25,086 bases of DNA, taken from Bondarzewia mesenterica (taxonomy: Eukaryota > Basidiomycota > Agaricomycetes > Russulales > Bondarzewiaceae). The stretch covers positions 1 to 25,086 of the forward strand of contig SGPL01000482.1 in assembly GCA_004802705.1 (NCBI GenBank), in the 5' to 3' direction. Below, piece after piece: positions 12,169-22,138 of the stretch. The translations under genes were made by a program, and so were the position numbers. The first letter of the stretch is position 1; every line of letters starts with the position of its first letter. The notes below the pieces were generated by a model. That model did not search any database. It was not told where the DNA came from and saw only the letters and a program-made list of their open reading frames with translations.

Positions 12169-13726
12169 TCAAACAGTCACCGGCTGGCCTCTGCCTGCCC
12201 TCTCAAACGAACCATCCGTAAGTTCATACGCTGGCCTGTACCGTTCCACACCATGTTTCACCGTCGTTGATTCATGTTCGTCCTGAGCTATGTGGCACGT
12301 TGTCCTATCATCCGCAGCGAGGACGACGAGGCCGGCGACCTTATTCCCCTTGTGTCGGACTTCCTGTGGCCCAAAATCTATGCCCCTCCCTGCATATCCA
12401 CCATTAATCAGCTCCCGGTCTGTGCAAGGTGGGGTTGCACGGCCAGTACAAGTGGCTTCGGGCGCCTGGGACAGTATAGTGAGATTCGATACAGCTGGAA
12501 GATCTCCTGAGCAGGACGGAGCTTCGTCCGCATCCATCGTGCAGGTCGTGTTTTTGCCTGAGGCGAGGCGAGTCAGACCTTCTGGTGCGAGGGACGTTGA
12601 AGACGCCGATGAGGAGGTAGCGCAGCTACAGTCGCCTACACAAGTGGTGCACGGGTCCGAGGACAAGATTGTCAAGCCTGAGACTTGCGGGAGGGACGAC
12701 GAGTCTGAAGAGGAGGCATGCACACTTGTGTGTTCCGTGACGCGCAGAGCGGGGTTGCGGAAAGTATTGTACGTCGATCCGAGCGATGTGTACCTGGGAG
12801 CAAAGCAGATCACTTATCGATGCGAAAAGGGAATGCGAACAACCGACGCATACCCTTCATCATATAGTACACAGTATGGGACATTCAGCTGCCGGAGGAA
12901 GGACCAGACGTCGGCGTACCCCCAGTTGATGATGGGATGTATCCGCTCAAACCGTGGCCAGTCGGAATCGGTTCGATTTCGGAAGGAAAGCGTCGCTTTG
13001 CGTTATGTATATCAACATTGAGCCGAGGCGAAGTGAAGAGATATAAGCACCTCCGTGAGGATCTCCCCTTCGAGTCCCGATCAGAATACCTTCGATCGCT
13101 GGGAATCGTTTCTTATATATCTCCAATGCCTTCATCATGCCTTCCCCTCCCTTCACCTTGACCTTACTCCTCTTCTCAGTTTGTGTTCCTTCGACTTGTC
13201 CTTCATCCGCATCATTGTCTGTACTTTCAACGGGCAACTCCCCCTCGGCAGGTGGCATGCATCGGAATATATCCAGACCGTATGCGTGGGCGGCGTCGTC
13301 GATAAAGGCTTCCAGTGCCGGAAAAGGGGACGGCAGCGGGATATAAAGAGACGTTATTTTTTGGGAAGACGAAGAGGGATAACGCCGAGCGAGTGCGCCG
13401 GCATAGAGGTGAAGAAGAACCGTGCCTATCAATACGCAGTTTTATTTAGGTCTTGAAGGTGTGAGAGATGAAAAAATCCAGAACTTACAGTCTTTCCCGC
13501 CATTAAAGCTTAAAGAGAGCTTTTCGCGCCTGTGCAACGGCCGCAAAAGGTAGAGTCAGCACTCGATCATCAAGATTGCCAGTACTGGTACTGACCCATA
13601 GGTGTCGAGCGCATCGTCGATGACCTGAAGAGCCTCTTTTACGAGGGGTGCAATGGGCTCATCGGAGACCGCGAGAGCATAGATTTGCTGTGCAATAGCT
13701 GCTGAGTCTATGTTAGGGATGGTCAT
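12169..13726 (-). CDS. FAD synthase (FMN adenylyltransferase)
   Basis: Transfers AMP from ATP to FMN to make FAD, in the PAPS-reductase-like fold. Five exons (13726-13596, 13529-13489, 13425-13051, 12995-12854 and 12793-12169) give 437 aa. [14 protein letters not shown] (ATP loop) is at ~51-64, rebuilt across introns 1 and 2. [63 protein letters not shown] and [14 protein letters not shown] follow in fungal FAD1 order. The usual C-terminus [19 protein letters not shown] is present. It is separated from NTFRNP by a ~165-residue Ser/Thr/Cys-rich insert with a four-fold 13-residue repeat. An in-frame ATG 18 bases upstream (13744) is an alternative start; 13726 has the better context (A at -3). 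The product would supply cofactor for flavoenzymes generally. Confidence 0.92.
12295..12678 (-). repeat. Four 13-residue repeats inside FAD synthase
   Basis: Within exon 5, residues 269-281, 302-314, 333-345 and 384-396 read [39 protein letters not shown] and [13 protein letters not shown]. They share [GN]-L-[TV]-x-L-[SA]-x(4)-[TA]-T-C, each exactly 13 residues, with start spacings of 33, 31 and 51. The repeats sit in the disordered insert between the catalytic domain and the conserved C-terminal segment. Confidence 0.8.
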
Positions 13727-13989
13727 GGTTGTCTGAGGAGACATTTGTTGAAATTGTCGGACGTGCCAGTGACTCAAGGGAGCGACGTCAGTCGCGCTGC
13801 CGGATCGGGTGTAGCCGCATAACAATTTGTAATATGGACCGACAGCTTGGCTAACAACTGCGGGGTTGCTTGCTTTCAGGCATCGACGGAGTATCCAACC
13901 GTACCAGAGTACCAGCAACCTATCGCGAAAAGACAAAGATATTGATTCGTGTCATGAAAGCTCACGCAGTATGTATATTTAAAATAGCA

Positions 13990-14991
13990 TTAACGCTGAT
14001 CTTCATCCCGCTTTGCCCTTCGCTCTTCCGTCAACGTTGCTAGTTCACTGGTCCTCACAGTCTTGAATGGCCAAGTGAGCCAATTACCCCCGCTTCTCAT
14101 GGAGCGGAGACCCATGTCTTCTAACAGATCGTCCGCCGCTTGGGGCCAGCTAGTGCACATTGGTGTTTAGTCGCGAGACTTGAATAGCAAAATGACAAAC
14201 GAGATGACTCAACTCGAAGAAAGCAAACCCGGTGCTATAACTCTCATTCGCCCAAGAAAGCATGCCTGGATACCGCTGCCTGTTCCATGCAGCGACGCGA
14301 TTGCATTCCGCGAGCGCAGCCTCATGCGTAGGGATGTGCAGGAACGGATCCGAGAGAAAGTACGATGATATCCAATGAGCCGAAGCTTCGTTGACATAGG
14401 CAGGATTCGATGTGAACTACGAGCTTCGACGTCAGCTTTGTTCGATCCGCTGGCTACGTTTGGAAGAAATACTCACTATTCCCCCATTGATAGCAAAATC
14501 CCTTCGGTCGATCTCCTTTGCTGGCACCAAACCTCGGTAGATTTGCGTAGATGATTGTTCGATATCTGGGCGGCTGGGAGGTGGGTTAGCCATTGAAGGA
14601 TAATCCCACTTATGGAAGTCTGTCGGAGGACGCCTCGAAAGACCTAAATCATCTGCAAGGTCATCTACTTACAAGTCAATACTCGACCAAGCAGCAAACG
14701 AGGAGTGATGCATACCGGCGTCGAACAGACCTTTCCACGAAGACTGGTATCCAGTTGCCAAGACGACCGCATCTGCATCCACATGTTTCCCGTTCTCGAG
14801 GATCACCGAATGCCCATCATCTCCAAAACCAATGACGCGTGCGGGTGCCACAAGATCGATTTTTTTTCTGAATGAGCAATGTGAAAAAATCCGTCTGGAG
14901 AGCTCACGCCTTCGTCGTTCAACCTCAGAGTCCAGAATATGGGGTATGAATTCTGAAGTGGAGAATCTTGTGGAACTGACAATGCGTAAAA
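13990..14991 (-). pseudogene. Flavin-containing monooxygenase, C-terminal half
   Basis: Starts at a plausible acceptor (14991) with FYALSVPQDSPLQNSYPIFW and LRLNDEGVSSPDGFFHIAHS. An A8 run near 14860-14867 then breaks the frame before IDLVAPARVIGFGDDGHSVI and ADAVVLATGYQSSWKGLFDA, the FATGY-like motif of FMOs. An intron at 14715-14653 leads to DLGLSRRPPTDFHKWDYPSM, STQIYRGLVPAKEIDRRDFA and INGGI. Further exons give IFTSNPAYVNEASAHWISSY, QRYPGMLSWANESYSTGFAF, then WPQAADDLLEDMG and SGGNWLTWPF, with a stop at 13990. No FAD- or NADPH-binding half precedes it. Those halves are on the plus strand at 4808-5790. Apart from the A8 frameshift the rest reads cleanly, so the break is probably recent. 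Confidence 0.82.
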
Positions 14992-15373
14992 CTGACACGA
15001 GGTTTATGAGCAACAGAGAGATTCAGGCCAGTAATTGTCAGCTTACGGAGCTCCACCGCAAAAAATTGCTGAAGTTATGGAGGAGCCTAACTTTGTTTGA
15101 TGCATAGTCACTATCGACGATATTCACAATCATTCAAGGAATTGTATTCGATGTTTGAAGGACTGAACCGAGCTTCTGGCCGGATTCCTTCTCTACTCGA
15201 ACGTTCTTCATCTTCCGCCATATCTCAGGAAGGTAACTGAACAAGAAACTCGAATAGTTTTCGACTGTGCTTCATATCCTGCAGGTAGCCATTGTAATGT
15301 CCACAGATTTTAGAAATTATGAGAATCTATAAATAATGTGATGTGTTCTTTCCGATTGCTGCATCTAGCGCAT
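14992..15373. other. Unassigned stretch at a rearrangement junction
   Basis: Lies between the 5' edge of the FMO back half and the 3' end of the transporter. On the minus strand 15272-15134 reads NYSSFLFSYLPEIWRKMKNV then RVEKESGQKLGSVLQTSN before a stop, a protein-like composition I cannot assign to a family. It may be a remnant exon of another gene or of the sequence that originally flanked the transporter. No other feature seen. Confidence 0.35.
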
Positions 15374-15455
15374 CTAATTCCCATGTCCATGCTTCCCCGA
15401 GATTCCGTTCGCAATACCCTTTTCCGCATCCTCGAGAACCTCCATCGGTACGCGA

Positions 15456-16738
15456 TCATATGAAGACTTGACAGGGGGATGATGGGAGCGATTCGTTATG
15501 CTTTATCCAGGTATAGTGAAGGGATCCCAGAAGGATTACAGCAATTGCCCAAACGCGGCCACTGAAGGAGCAAAGAGTGTCAGATGAATGTGCGGATTTT
15601 AGAACATGATGAGGAGTAGAGACGCACGATGAAAGTACATCGTGGAAAAGCCACATTCCGAGCAAAGAGGCGGCGACACCGCGGATGGCGGAAGAAATCA
15701 TGTGTGTGATGGGCGACGTGATCTTGATCGAAAGCGTGCTTGCAATAGACATCAGGAAACCGAGCGCACCCTTTGATAGTACTCAGCCATGTTCACATTG
15801 ACATAGGAAATGAATCTTACAGTTACCGCAGATCCCCATAGGAATGTTCCCAAGCCCACACCATCACCGAAAAACAACTGAACAACCGCATCACCTTCCC
15901 CAACAAGGAGCACGCACGGCGCCAGCACCACTGAGCTCAGCAAATTGCTATACCAGCTAATATGGAGAGCACTCCCGCCGACGACCTCCAGCGCCCGCTT
16001 GATAACTACGGCATGCAGTGCGGTCACCATCGAGGATGCCACACCAAACATGACGCCAAGGGTTGAGACGGGTGTTCCGTCCAGAAAAACGCCAACAAAA
16101 AAGCCCGCGGTAACGATTGTGCAGGAGACGAGGATGTGGATGCTTGGACGCGCATGCAGAAAGATGTAGGAAGTGAATACGGTAAGGGGAAGTACGAGAC
16201 CGCGGGCAACTTGGTAGAATGATGCATCAACGTATTTCAAGGTGTAATTATTCGAGCTAGAGAAAATTAGGAAAGAGGGAACGAGGAAATAAATAGAGGA
16301 CGCACCTTAGACCGATGACATTAAGCGCTATCATGGGAGCAAGGCCTTTGATGAGGGCCATGTCAACGTGAAGCGGGACTTTTACGATGCCAATTATGTG
16401 TGAGATGAGGAAGAGCAATACGGCGATGATGATTTGAGTAAGGAGGAAAAATAACGGCGCGGTCGTCACATTCAGCACCCATTTATTTCTGCATAAATGA
16501 TAGTTAGAGAGGGAGGTAGAGGTAGCAAGACAGTATGTACGCCATCACCATCTGTGGCGTGAGGTCAGCGATCATGTATCGAATACGTAGCAGCAGGGCA
16601 AACGCACCGCTAGCGCAGCGACAAGATAGAACGACACCGTTCCGACCTATACTGACGCTGAGATTTGAGTGTTCTTCGAAGCAGCGTAATACGCACGACA
16701 GCAACTCTGTTCGGTGGGCGTGCATTTTGCTGGGTCAT
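15456..16738 (-). CDS. Nucleotide-sugar transporter, GDP-fucose transporter type
   Basis: Multi-pass Golgi membrane protein of the triose-phosphate/nucleotide-sugar transporter family, likely exchanging GDP-fucose for GMP. Seven exons: 16738-16697, 16646-16608, 16551-16541, 16488-16306, 16256-15821, 15770-15628 and 15561 to the stop at 15456, giving 319 aa. NKWVLNVTTAPLFFLLTQ, NNYTLKYVDASFYQVARGL, GFFVGVFLDGTPVSTLGVMF, LHISWYSNLLSS, TSPITHMISSAIRGVAASLL and GRVWAIAVILLGSLHYTWIKH parallel animal SLC35C1-type proteins (KYVGVAFYNVGR). About ten membrane segments can be counted. After the last one a C5 run shifts the frame. With four Cs it would read on through VKSSYDRVPMEVLE to a stop at 15374. 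The GMD and fucose synthase genes nearby support the substrate; sequence alone leaves other GDP-sugars possible. Confidence 0.8.
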
Positions 16739-17484
16739 TTTCGGCCGTCCTATGGATGCGGGATCGTTTAAATACAAGGTTCCAAGTGATGTTTAGATTT
16801 ATAATGAACGTTCAAACAAACAAGAAAGAAAGAAATGCTTCGGGAAAGAGATGTGCGTAGCGCGCTGCACGATGTCAATAAGCAGCTAATAGAAACGGGC
16901 GTGGAAATGAATTACGTAACGATCGCGAGAACGCGCCTTGCCGTCAGACGCGTTTCTGAATCCACTGGTTGAAACCGCCACATACTTCGCACTTACCTCT
17001 TACTTTCTTCAACGAATCATTGCACGGATTTTTGGGTCCACAAAGTTCCATCGTAAACCATTCTTAGAGTACGACTGCTTTTTTTAAGCCCATAACACTG
17101 AGTTCGGCCACTACTTCATACTCGACGAGGTTATAGGTGAGTTTTCGCAGCAAGCATCTATTATGAACACTGGAATAGTATCCTATGCCTCAATCCATGC
17201 TTCTATTTCATCACTGGTTTGTTCAGGCTCTGATTTTAATTTACTAGATCCTAGTGGAATTCGTTGTGGGCATCACCGGGTGGTCATGTGAGTGGTTCTT
17301 TGTGCTTTCATTCCATCCACCAGTCTCAATCCCTGAGACGGACTAAACGCGTTCATACCTGATTATGCATTGTCGTTTACTCATTCTATTAATGAAATAT
17401 CGCATATAGCTTCACAAGCGCTCTCATTCGAGTCATTTTGGACCACCTCGTTCACATCTTCCCCAATTATTGCAATTCATCAGG
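16739..17484. other. Divergent promoter region
   Basis: 746 bases between the transporter start (-) and MRE11 start (+). A TATTTAAA-like tract on the minus strand at 16774-16767 is very close to the transporter ATG. No coding exon or RNA gene is recognised. Confidence 0.45.
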
Positions 17485-20400
17485 ATGAGCGACTCAGAAG
17501 CAGCTCCGCCGCCGCCGACCATTCAGAACAGCTGTTCGTGGTCTTATGTTATCTCTTGAGACCAAGGCCTCACTTTGCTATGCTTCGCGCTCTACGTAGT
17601 TGCCGATGACACAATACGTATAATGCTCGCTACTGACAACCACATCGGCTACCTCGAGCGTGATCCAATACGTGGACAAGACTCCATCAACGCATTTAAA
17701 GAAATACTACAACTTGCGGTCAAGTATGACGTGAGCATCTTCGTGTTCAGCATCTGCGATGTATCTCATACAGCCTTACATACTTTGGTGGAATGTTCAG
17801 GTCGATTTTATCTTACTTGCCGGAGATCTCTTCCACGAAAACCGGCCTTCGCGAGACTGCCTCTATCAGGTGATGGCGCTTCTGCGTGAATACACAATGG
17901 GCGAGAAGCCTGTTGAGATTGAGTTGCTCAGTGATCCTAACGAGGGAAAGGCGTCCGGATTCTCGTACGTCCAGTCACGTTGCCTCTCTCGGATGACTGA
18001 ATCATTGGAATGCATGCCTTAGATTTCCCGCTGTCAACTACGAAGACGCGAATTTCAACGTTGGTATTCCTGTCTTTTCTATTCATGGCAACCATGACGA
18101 CCCACAAGGTGCCGGACCTGTAAGTTTTCGCACTCTCCGTTAGGAACTGGTATCTCATACCGCTGGTTGCTTTTTGTGTCTTAAGGAAGGCGCCCTTTGC
18201 GTTCTCGACATGCTCTCCGTTTCCGGCTTGGTGAATTATTTTGGCAAAGTGGACCTGCCTCTCACCGACGCCCCTGCAGACGGGATCGCCGTCCGACCAG
18301 TGCTTCTGCGTAAGGGTAATACTCTTCTGGGTATGTATGGAATTGGGAACGTTAAGGATGCACGCATGCACTTCGAGCTGCGAAGTAATCGTGTGCGGAT
18401 GTACATGCCTCGCGACAAAGAGAATTGGTTCAACCTGCTCCTTCTTCATCAGAACAGGTGAGTATAATTCATCGTCACTAGTGTATTCCTGACGGTAAGC
18501 GGTGCAGAGTCAAACATGGCCCACAGCAGTCGGTTCCAGAGGGTATGTTCGATGATAATGTTGATCTTGTTGTTTGGGGTCACGAGCACGACTGTCGAAT
18601 CGTGCCCGAACCTGTCGCTGGAAAGCGGTACTATATCACACAACCTGGCTCGTCTGTTGCTACATCGCTGGCTGAGGGTGAGTCGCTAGACAAGTACGTC
18701 TGTTCTGCAGCCTGTCAAGCTCCATCGTTGATTGGAGAACAATAGGCATGTGGCACTCCTCAAGATTCAAGGGAAGGAGTTCGAGCTGACACCAATTCCT
18801 CTGCGGACTGTGCGTCCGTTCGTCATGGACGAAGTTGTGCTGACTGAGGCGGCAGAAGAGGAAGGTTTCGATATTACTGATCAGATGGAGGTCACCAAGT
18901 TCCTCAAGGCTCGGGTGCGTCTGATTTTATTCTCCCACCAAGTACTACAATAGTTAAGCGGGCGGGACCTATAGGTAAATGAGATGATCTATAAAGCAAA
19001 TGCATTGTGGGATGAGCGCAATGCGCAAGCTGTTGAAGAGGGATTGGAAGAGCTTCCTCGTATGTTACCGCTTGTTCGTCTCAAGGTAAGTGTTTCTCCA
19101 TTGTCCTCCTCGTTACACTTCCGCTTAGCAATAACGTCTACTCAGGTTGACACTACTTCGGTGTCATCCATGTCGAATCCTATTCGCTTCGGTCAAGAAT
19201 TCACGGGAAAACTCGCTAACCCACGCGACGTGCTCGTCTTTCATCGTGCAAAACAGTCTGCAGCCCGTCGAGTCGCTGCTGACGAGCCAGATTTGTTTCT
19301 CGAAGATGATGAAGATGGTGAGGGCGGCGAGAAGTTGGTCCCTGGGCGTGTGCGCGTACACGCGCTGGTGCAGGAGTATTTGAAAGCGCAAGAACTTCAA
19401 TTACTCGGGGAGGGCGGGATGTCGGATGCAATTCAAGTTTTTGTGGAGAAGGATGACATTCACTCGATTCAAACGTGCGTTCAATTATTCTTTTTCACTG
19501 AACTTACTGTCCTTTGTTGGCCAAGCAAATTTTGCATCATACTGGAGCTAATCATGTTTTTCAGACATGTGAATTCTACCCTCAAAGCCCTGATGAAAGG
19601 CGTCCAAGCAACCGAACATTTTAATGAAGATAACTTTGAGGCAGTGGTAAGTACATTATCATATACTCTGCTGAATGATTTCGAATCCTCAATTCGTGCT
19701 TGCTCGTTATAGCTCGAAAAAGTGCGCGAACAACGAGAAAAGGAATACAAAGAACAGCAGGAGGGAAAACCTGCGGCCGGCAAAGCATGTTCATCTTCTT
19801 CATTTTCTCTGACAATTATCATCTCACCTCTCAGATCGTTAATAGGGCAAAGGCCGTGCAACCGACGCAGACGTGTCAGATGCGGGCACGGTGGACTCGA
19901 TGCTCATGGATGTCGACGAAGGTGGAGATGACTTTGATTCCGCTCCACCTGCGGCGAAGAGCAGAGGCAAGGTTGCGACAAGTACCAAGGGTAAGAAAGC
20001 TGCACCTGCGAAGAAAGCGACTGCCACTGGTAGAGGCAAGAAAAAAGTAGTAAGCGCACTCAACAATGTTTCTAAGTCTGCATATTGGGTTCACGCTTTG
20101 ATCGGTTGTAGGTTGAAAGTGATAGTGACGAGGAAGAAGACGATGAGGAGGAGCTTCCAAAAACCACGAAGCGTACAAATCGTGCTGCAGTGCTTAAGTA
20201 TGTCTGCTCTGTTCCGGCTTTTTCTACGGATTTCAGGTAGGTGTTCTGATGAGTGCACACTTTATTTGCTCTCAGTCAAACTGCGACAACGAAGAAAGCG
20301 CCAGCGAAGCGTACTACCACCGCCGCAAAGACGAAGCAGTCTACTCTGAGCTTTGCACCCTCTGGTACGGGGCGGTCGTCTACGCGCGCTGCGGCGGGAC

Positions 20401-20523
20401 GTGCTAGGGGCAAAATGGCAGAAGTGGTAGGTCATTTTTTCTCGCCGTATTCCTTTTATTTTTCTTGCAGCTGCTTGCTGACACAATTCGCACCCATTGC
20501 AGATTGATCTGGACAGCGACTGA
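17485..20523 (+). CDS. MRE11: MRE11 double-strand break repair nuclease
   Basis: Mn-dependent nuclease of the MRE11-RAD50-NBS1 complex, acting in end resection, meiosis and telomere upkeep in the nucleus. Fifteen exons: 17485-17533, 17600-17730, 17801-17964, 18023-18119, 18186-18457, 18508-18693, 18746-18914, 18975-19085, 19146-19474, 19565-19646, 19713-19784, 19846-20049, 20112-20197, 20276-20426 and 20503-20523, giving 707 aa. All five phosphoesterase motifs are intact: LATDNHIGY (Asp29, His31), [36 protein letters not shown] and [11 protein letters not shown], then [13 protein letters not shown]. The DNA-binding cap domain follows ([18 protein letters not shown]). The tail is acidic then Lys/Ala-rich, with [16 protein letters not shown]-like blocks and a terminal EVIDLDSD, as in other fungal MRE11. 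Intron 11 appears to use a GC donor (at 19785). Gene is complete with no lesion. Confidence 0.97.
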
Positions 20524-20903
20524 TGTCAACATCAACTTGCATTGACTTGGACGGTTGTCGTGTATCGACCATTTTTTCTCCCCTTCGTGCAATATACATG
20601 TGATGGGTAGATACACATGGGAGCATAATTCTGAAACGCCACCCCTTGAGGCAATGGCGAGAGAGATATGTAAGTTTGCGATGTGAGGTGAGCAATGCGA
20701 GATCCCTAATATCCCACACTCTTGGACGCCATATTGTACAACATTCCTCTGTGACCGGCTGCATGCACATACCGTGACACAATTCGTGCTTATAATGGGA
20801 ACACAATATCATCTGATTTAATCCCGTAGGCAAAATTGCAGTGATATTCGCGTTCGAGCGGGCAGTTACGGTCGCGCGCGTCGGGGCGCGCCTTTCGTGA
20901 TTT

Positions 20904-20930
20904 TCGATCGATTCGAAATTCGATCGAATT
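20904..20930. repeat. Paired TCGATCGA palindromes
   Basis: TCGATCGA occurs at 20904-20911 and again at 20920-20927. The second is extended to the perfect 14-bp palindrome AATTCGATCGAATT (20917-20930). The two are 16 bp apart and lie ~380 bp beyond the MRE11 stop. They could be a dimeric factor site or a remnant terminal repeat. Confidence 0.55.
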
Positions 20931-21117
20931 GGCGACATATTCTTTGTACACGTGACCGCGTCACTATTTGTGTTTCGGTAATCTCGTCCTCTTCGACGGT
21001 GGTCATCTCACAGTGAGTGGCTAAGTTGTTTGATTCTGGTATGCCTGACGTATAAGGCCTACAGATGCAAGTAGCTTTCTCGAAAACTCCATTCTAGTCC
21101 GACCCTGGGGGCTGAGT

Positions 21118-21171
21118 CTGATCAGGCGGGCCCGGGCCGAGTCCCGCCCGCGGCCCGCCAGGTCTGATCAG
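21118..21171. repeat. GC-rich imperfect inverted repeat
   Basis: CTGATCAGGCGGGCC at 21118-21132 pairs with GGCCCGCC (21152-21159) plus TGATCAG (21165-21171). The right arm carries an extra few bases (AGGTC) relative to the left. The 19-base loop is itself G/C only apart from one AGT. It could form a strong cruciform or be the end of a small transposable element. The last 15 bases of the window carry a similar GGCGGGGCCTGGCCC. Confidence 0.6.
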
Positions 21172-21528
21172 TTCATCAACATCACTGCTCTCGAAAACCC
21201 TTCACCACCACTGGACTTTTGCGAGCGTCACCTAGGCGGACCTCGTTCGGCGCGGGGGAGAGGGGAAACAACGTTATCGAACAAGAACCCGCGGGATGGA
21301 CTCCATTTGGCGGTGGGAGGTGAGCCTTTCGTGATCAAGGTCGAGTTTCGCCCATACTATGCGCTGAACGATGACCGGGTGGCAGGTCTGTTGTCGCGAA
21401 CGAACACGACTTGGTACGCGGAGTATAAGTCAGGTGTTTTCGTTTTTGGCATGCTTTACTCGGGCGGCATCATTTCCTGCACATGTGCTATACTTACGAC
21501 GCGCTCTGAACAGGACCACCGTGCATAG
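21160..21528 (+). other. Open frame of unknown nature
   Basis: A frame stays open for over 110 codons through GC-rich DNA, without a good ATG near its start. It includes LHLAVGGEPFVIKVEFRPYY and ALNDDRVAGLLSRTNTTWYA before a possible GT donor at 21431, with a candidate AG acceptor at 21514. After that acceptor, frames run only ~25-40 codons. No family recognised. It may be a remnant exon or chance openness in GC-rich sequence. Confidence 0.25.
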
Positions 21529-22073
21529 TCTGGCGCCGGAAGAGGCAAAACAGTTCACTTTTGATGATTTTTGTTTTGGAGCGACCTAACTGGATTGTTT
21601 TCCACTACAATTATTCAACACCTCAACTTCCTCTCCATGACCTAACAACTGTTGGTTCGAACGCGACCATGTCATCCGCTTTCCACGATAAATATGTATG
21701 TCGGTGATAATATCGGAATCCAATCGGAATGACTCACTTGTGAATGTAGATTAGCCACCCGTGTCCAACTTACGCAACAGGTATGGCATAAAGCGCAGAG
21801 TCGAAGCAGATTCGGGTCCCGAAGTGCACCAACATCGTCACCGCTTATTTGAGGGAGCCTCCCTCAGCGAAAGACACACCAGTATATTTACCACCATTCT
21901 CATCGGCCAGTCCCCTTTTACGCTTCGAGAAGCCTGACAGCAATGTCGTTCGCACCATGTAAGTAGAAGTCTCACAACTTTTCACACAAGTCTGTTGACC
22001 TCATGATGGTGTTGTGAATGAGTAGATACGTCGTCAATCCCGTGGACGATCAGCAATGGTGTTTGGAGGAAGG

Positions 22074-22080
22074 TATATAA
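22074..22080 (+). promoter_or_regulatory. Putative TATA box of the P450
   Basis: TATATAA, followed by AGCC, lies 86-92 bp upstream of the P450 ATG. It is the best TATA match in the upstream kilobase. Confidence 0.55.
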
Positions 22081-22108
22081 AGCCTCTTCTGTATCCTTGC
22101 TTGACTCC

Positions 22109-22138
22109 CACAGCAGTGCCTCTCACAGCAGTGCCTCT
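22109..22138 (+). repeat. Perfect 15-bp tandem duplication in P450 leader
   Basis: CACAGCAGTGCCTCT occurs twice without a gap, at 22109-22123 and 22124-22138. It falls between the TATA box and the start codon, so it is probably in the 5' UTR. It does not create an upstream ATG. Confidence 0.85.

Noticed and set aside
12290..13021. A 243-codon plus-strand open frame
   Set aside because: Antisense to the last two exons of FAD synthase. Its length follows from the low-complexity insert on the other strand.
17937..18449. A 170-codon minus-strand open frame
   Set aside because: Antisense to MRE11 exons carrying nuclease motifs; no domain of its own.
20456..20938. A 160-codon minus-strand frame downstream of MRE11
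   Set aside because: Overlaps the MRE11 last exon, has an irregular composition, and runs through palindromic DNA. No family resemblance.
21640..21670. tRNA-like B box (GGTTCGA at 21654)
   Set aside because: No A box at the right distance and no cloverleaf can be folded around it.
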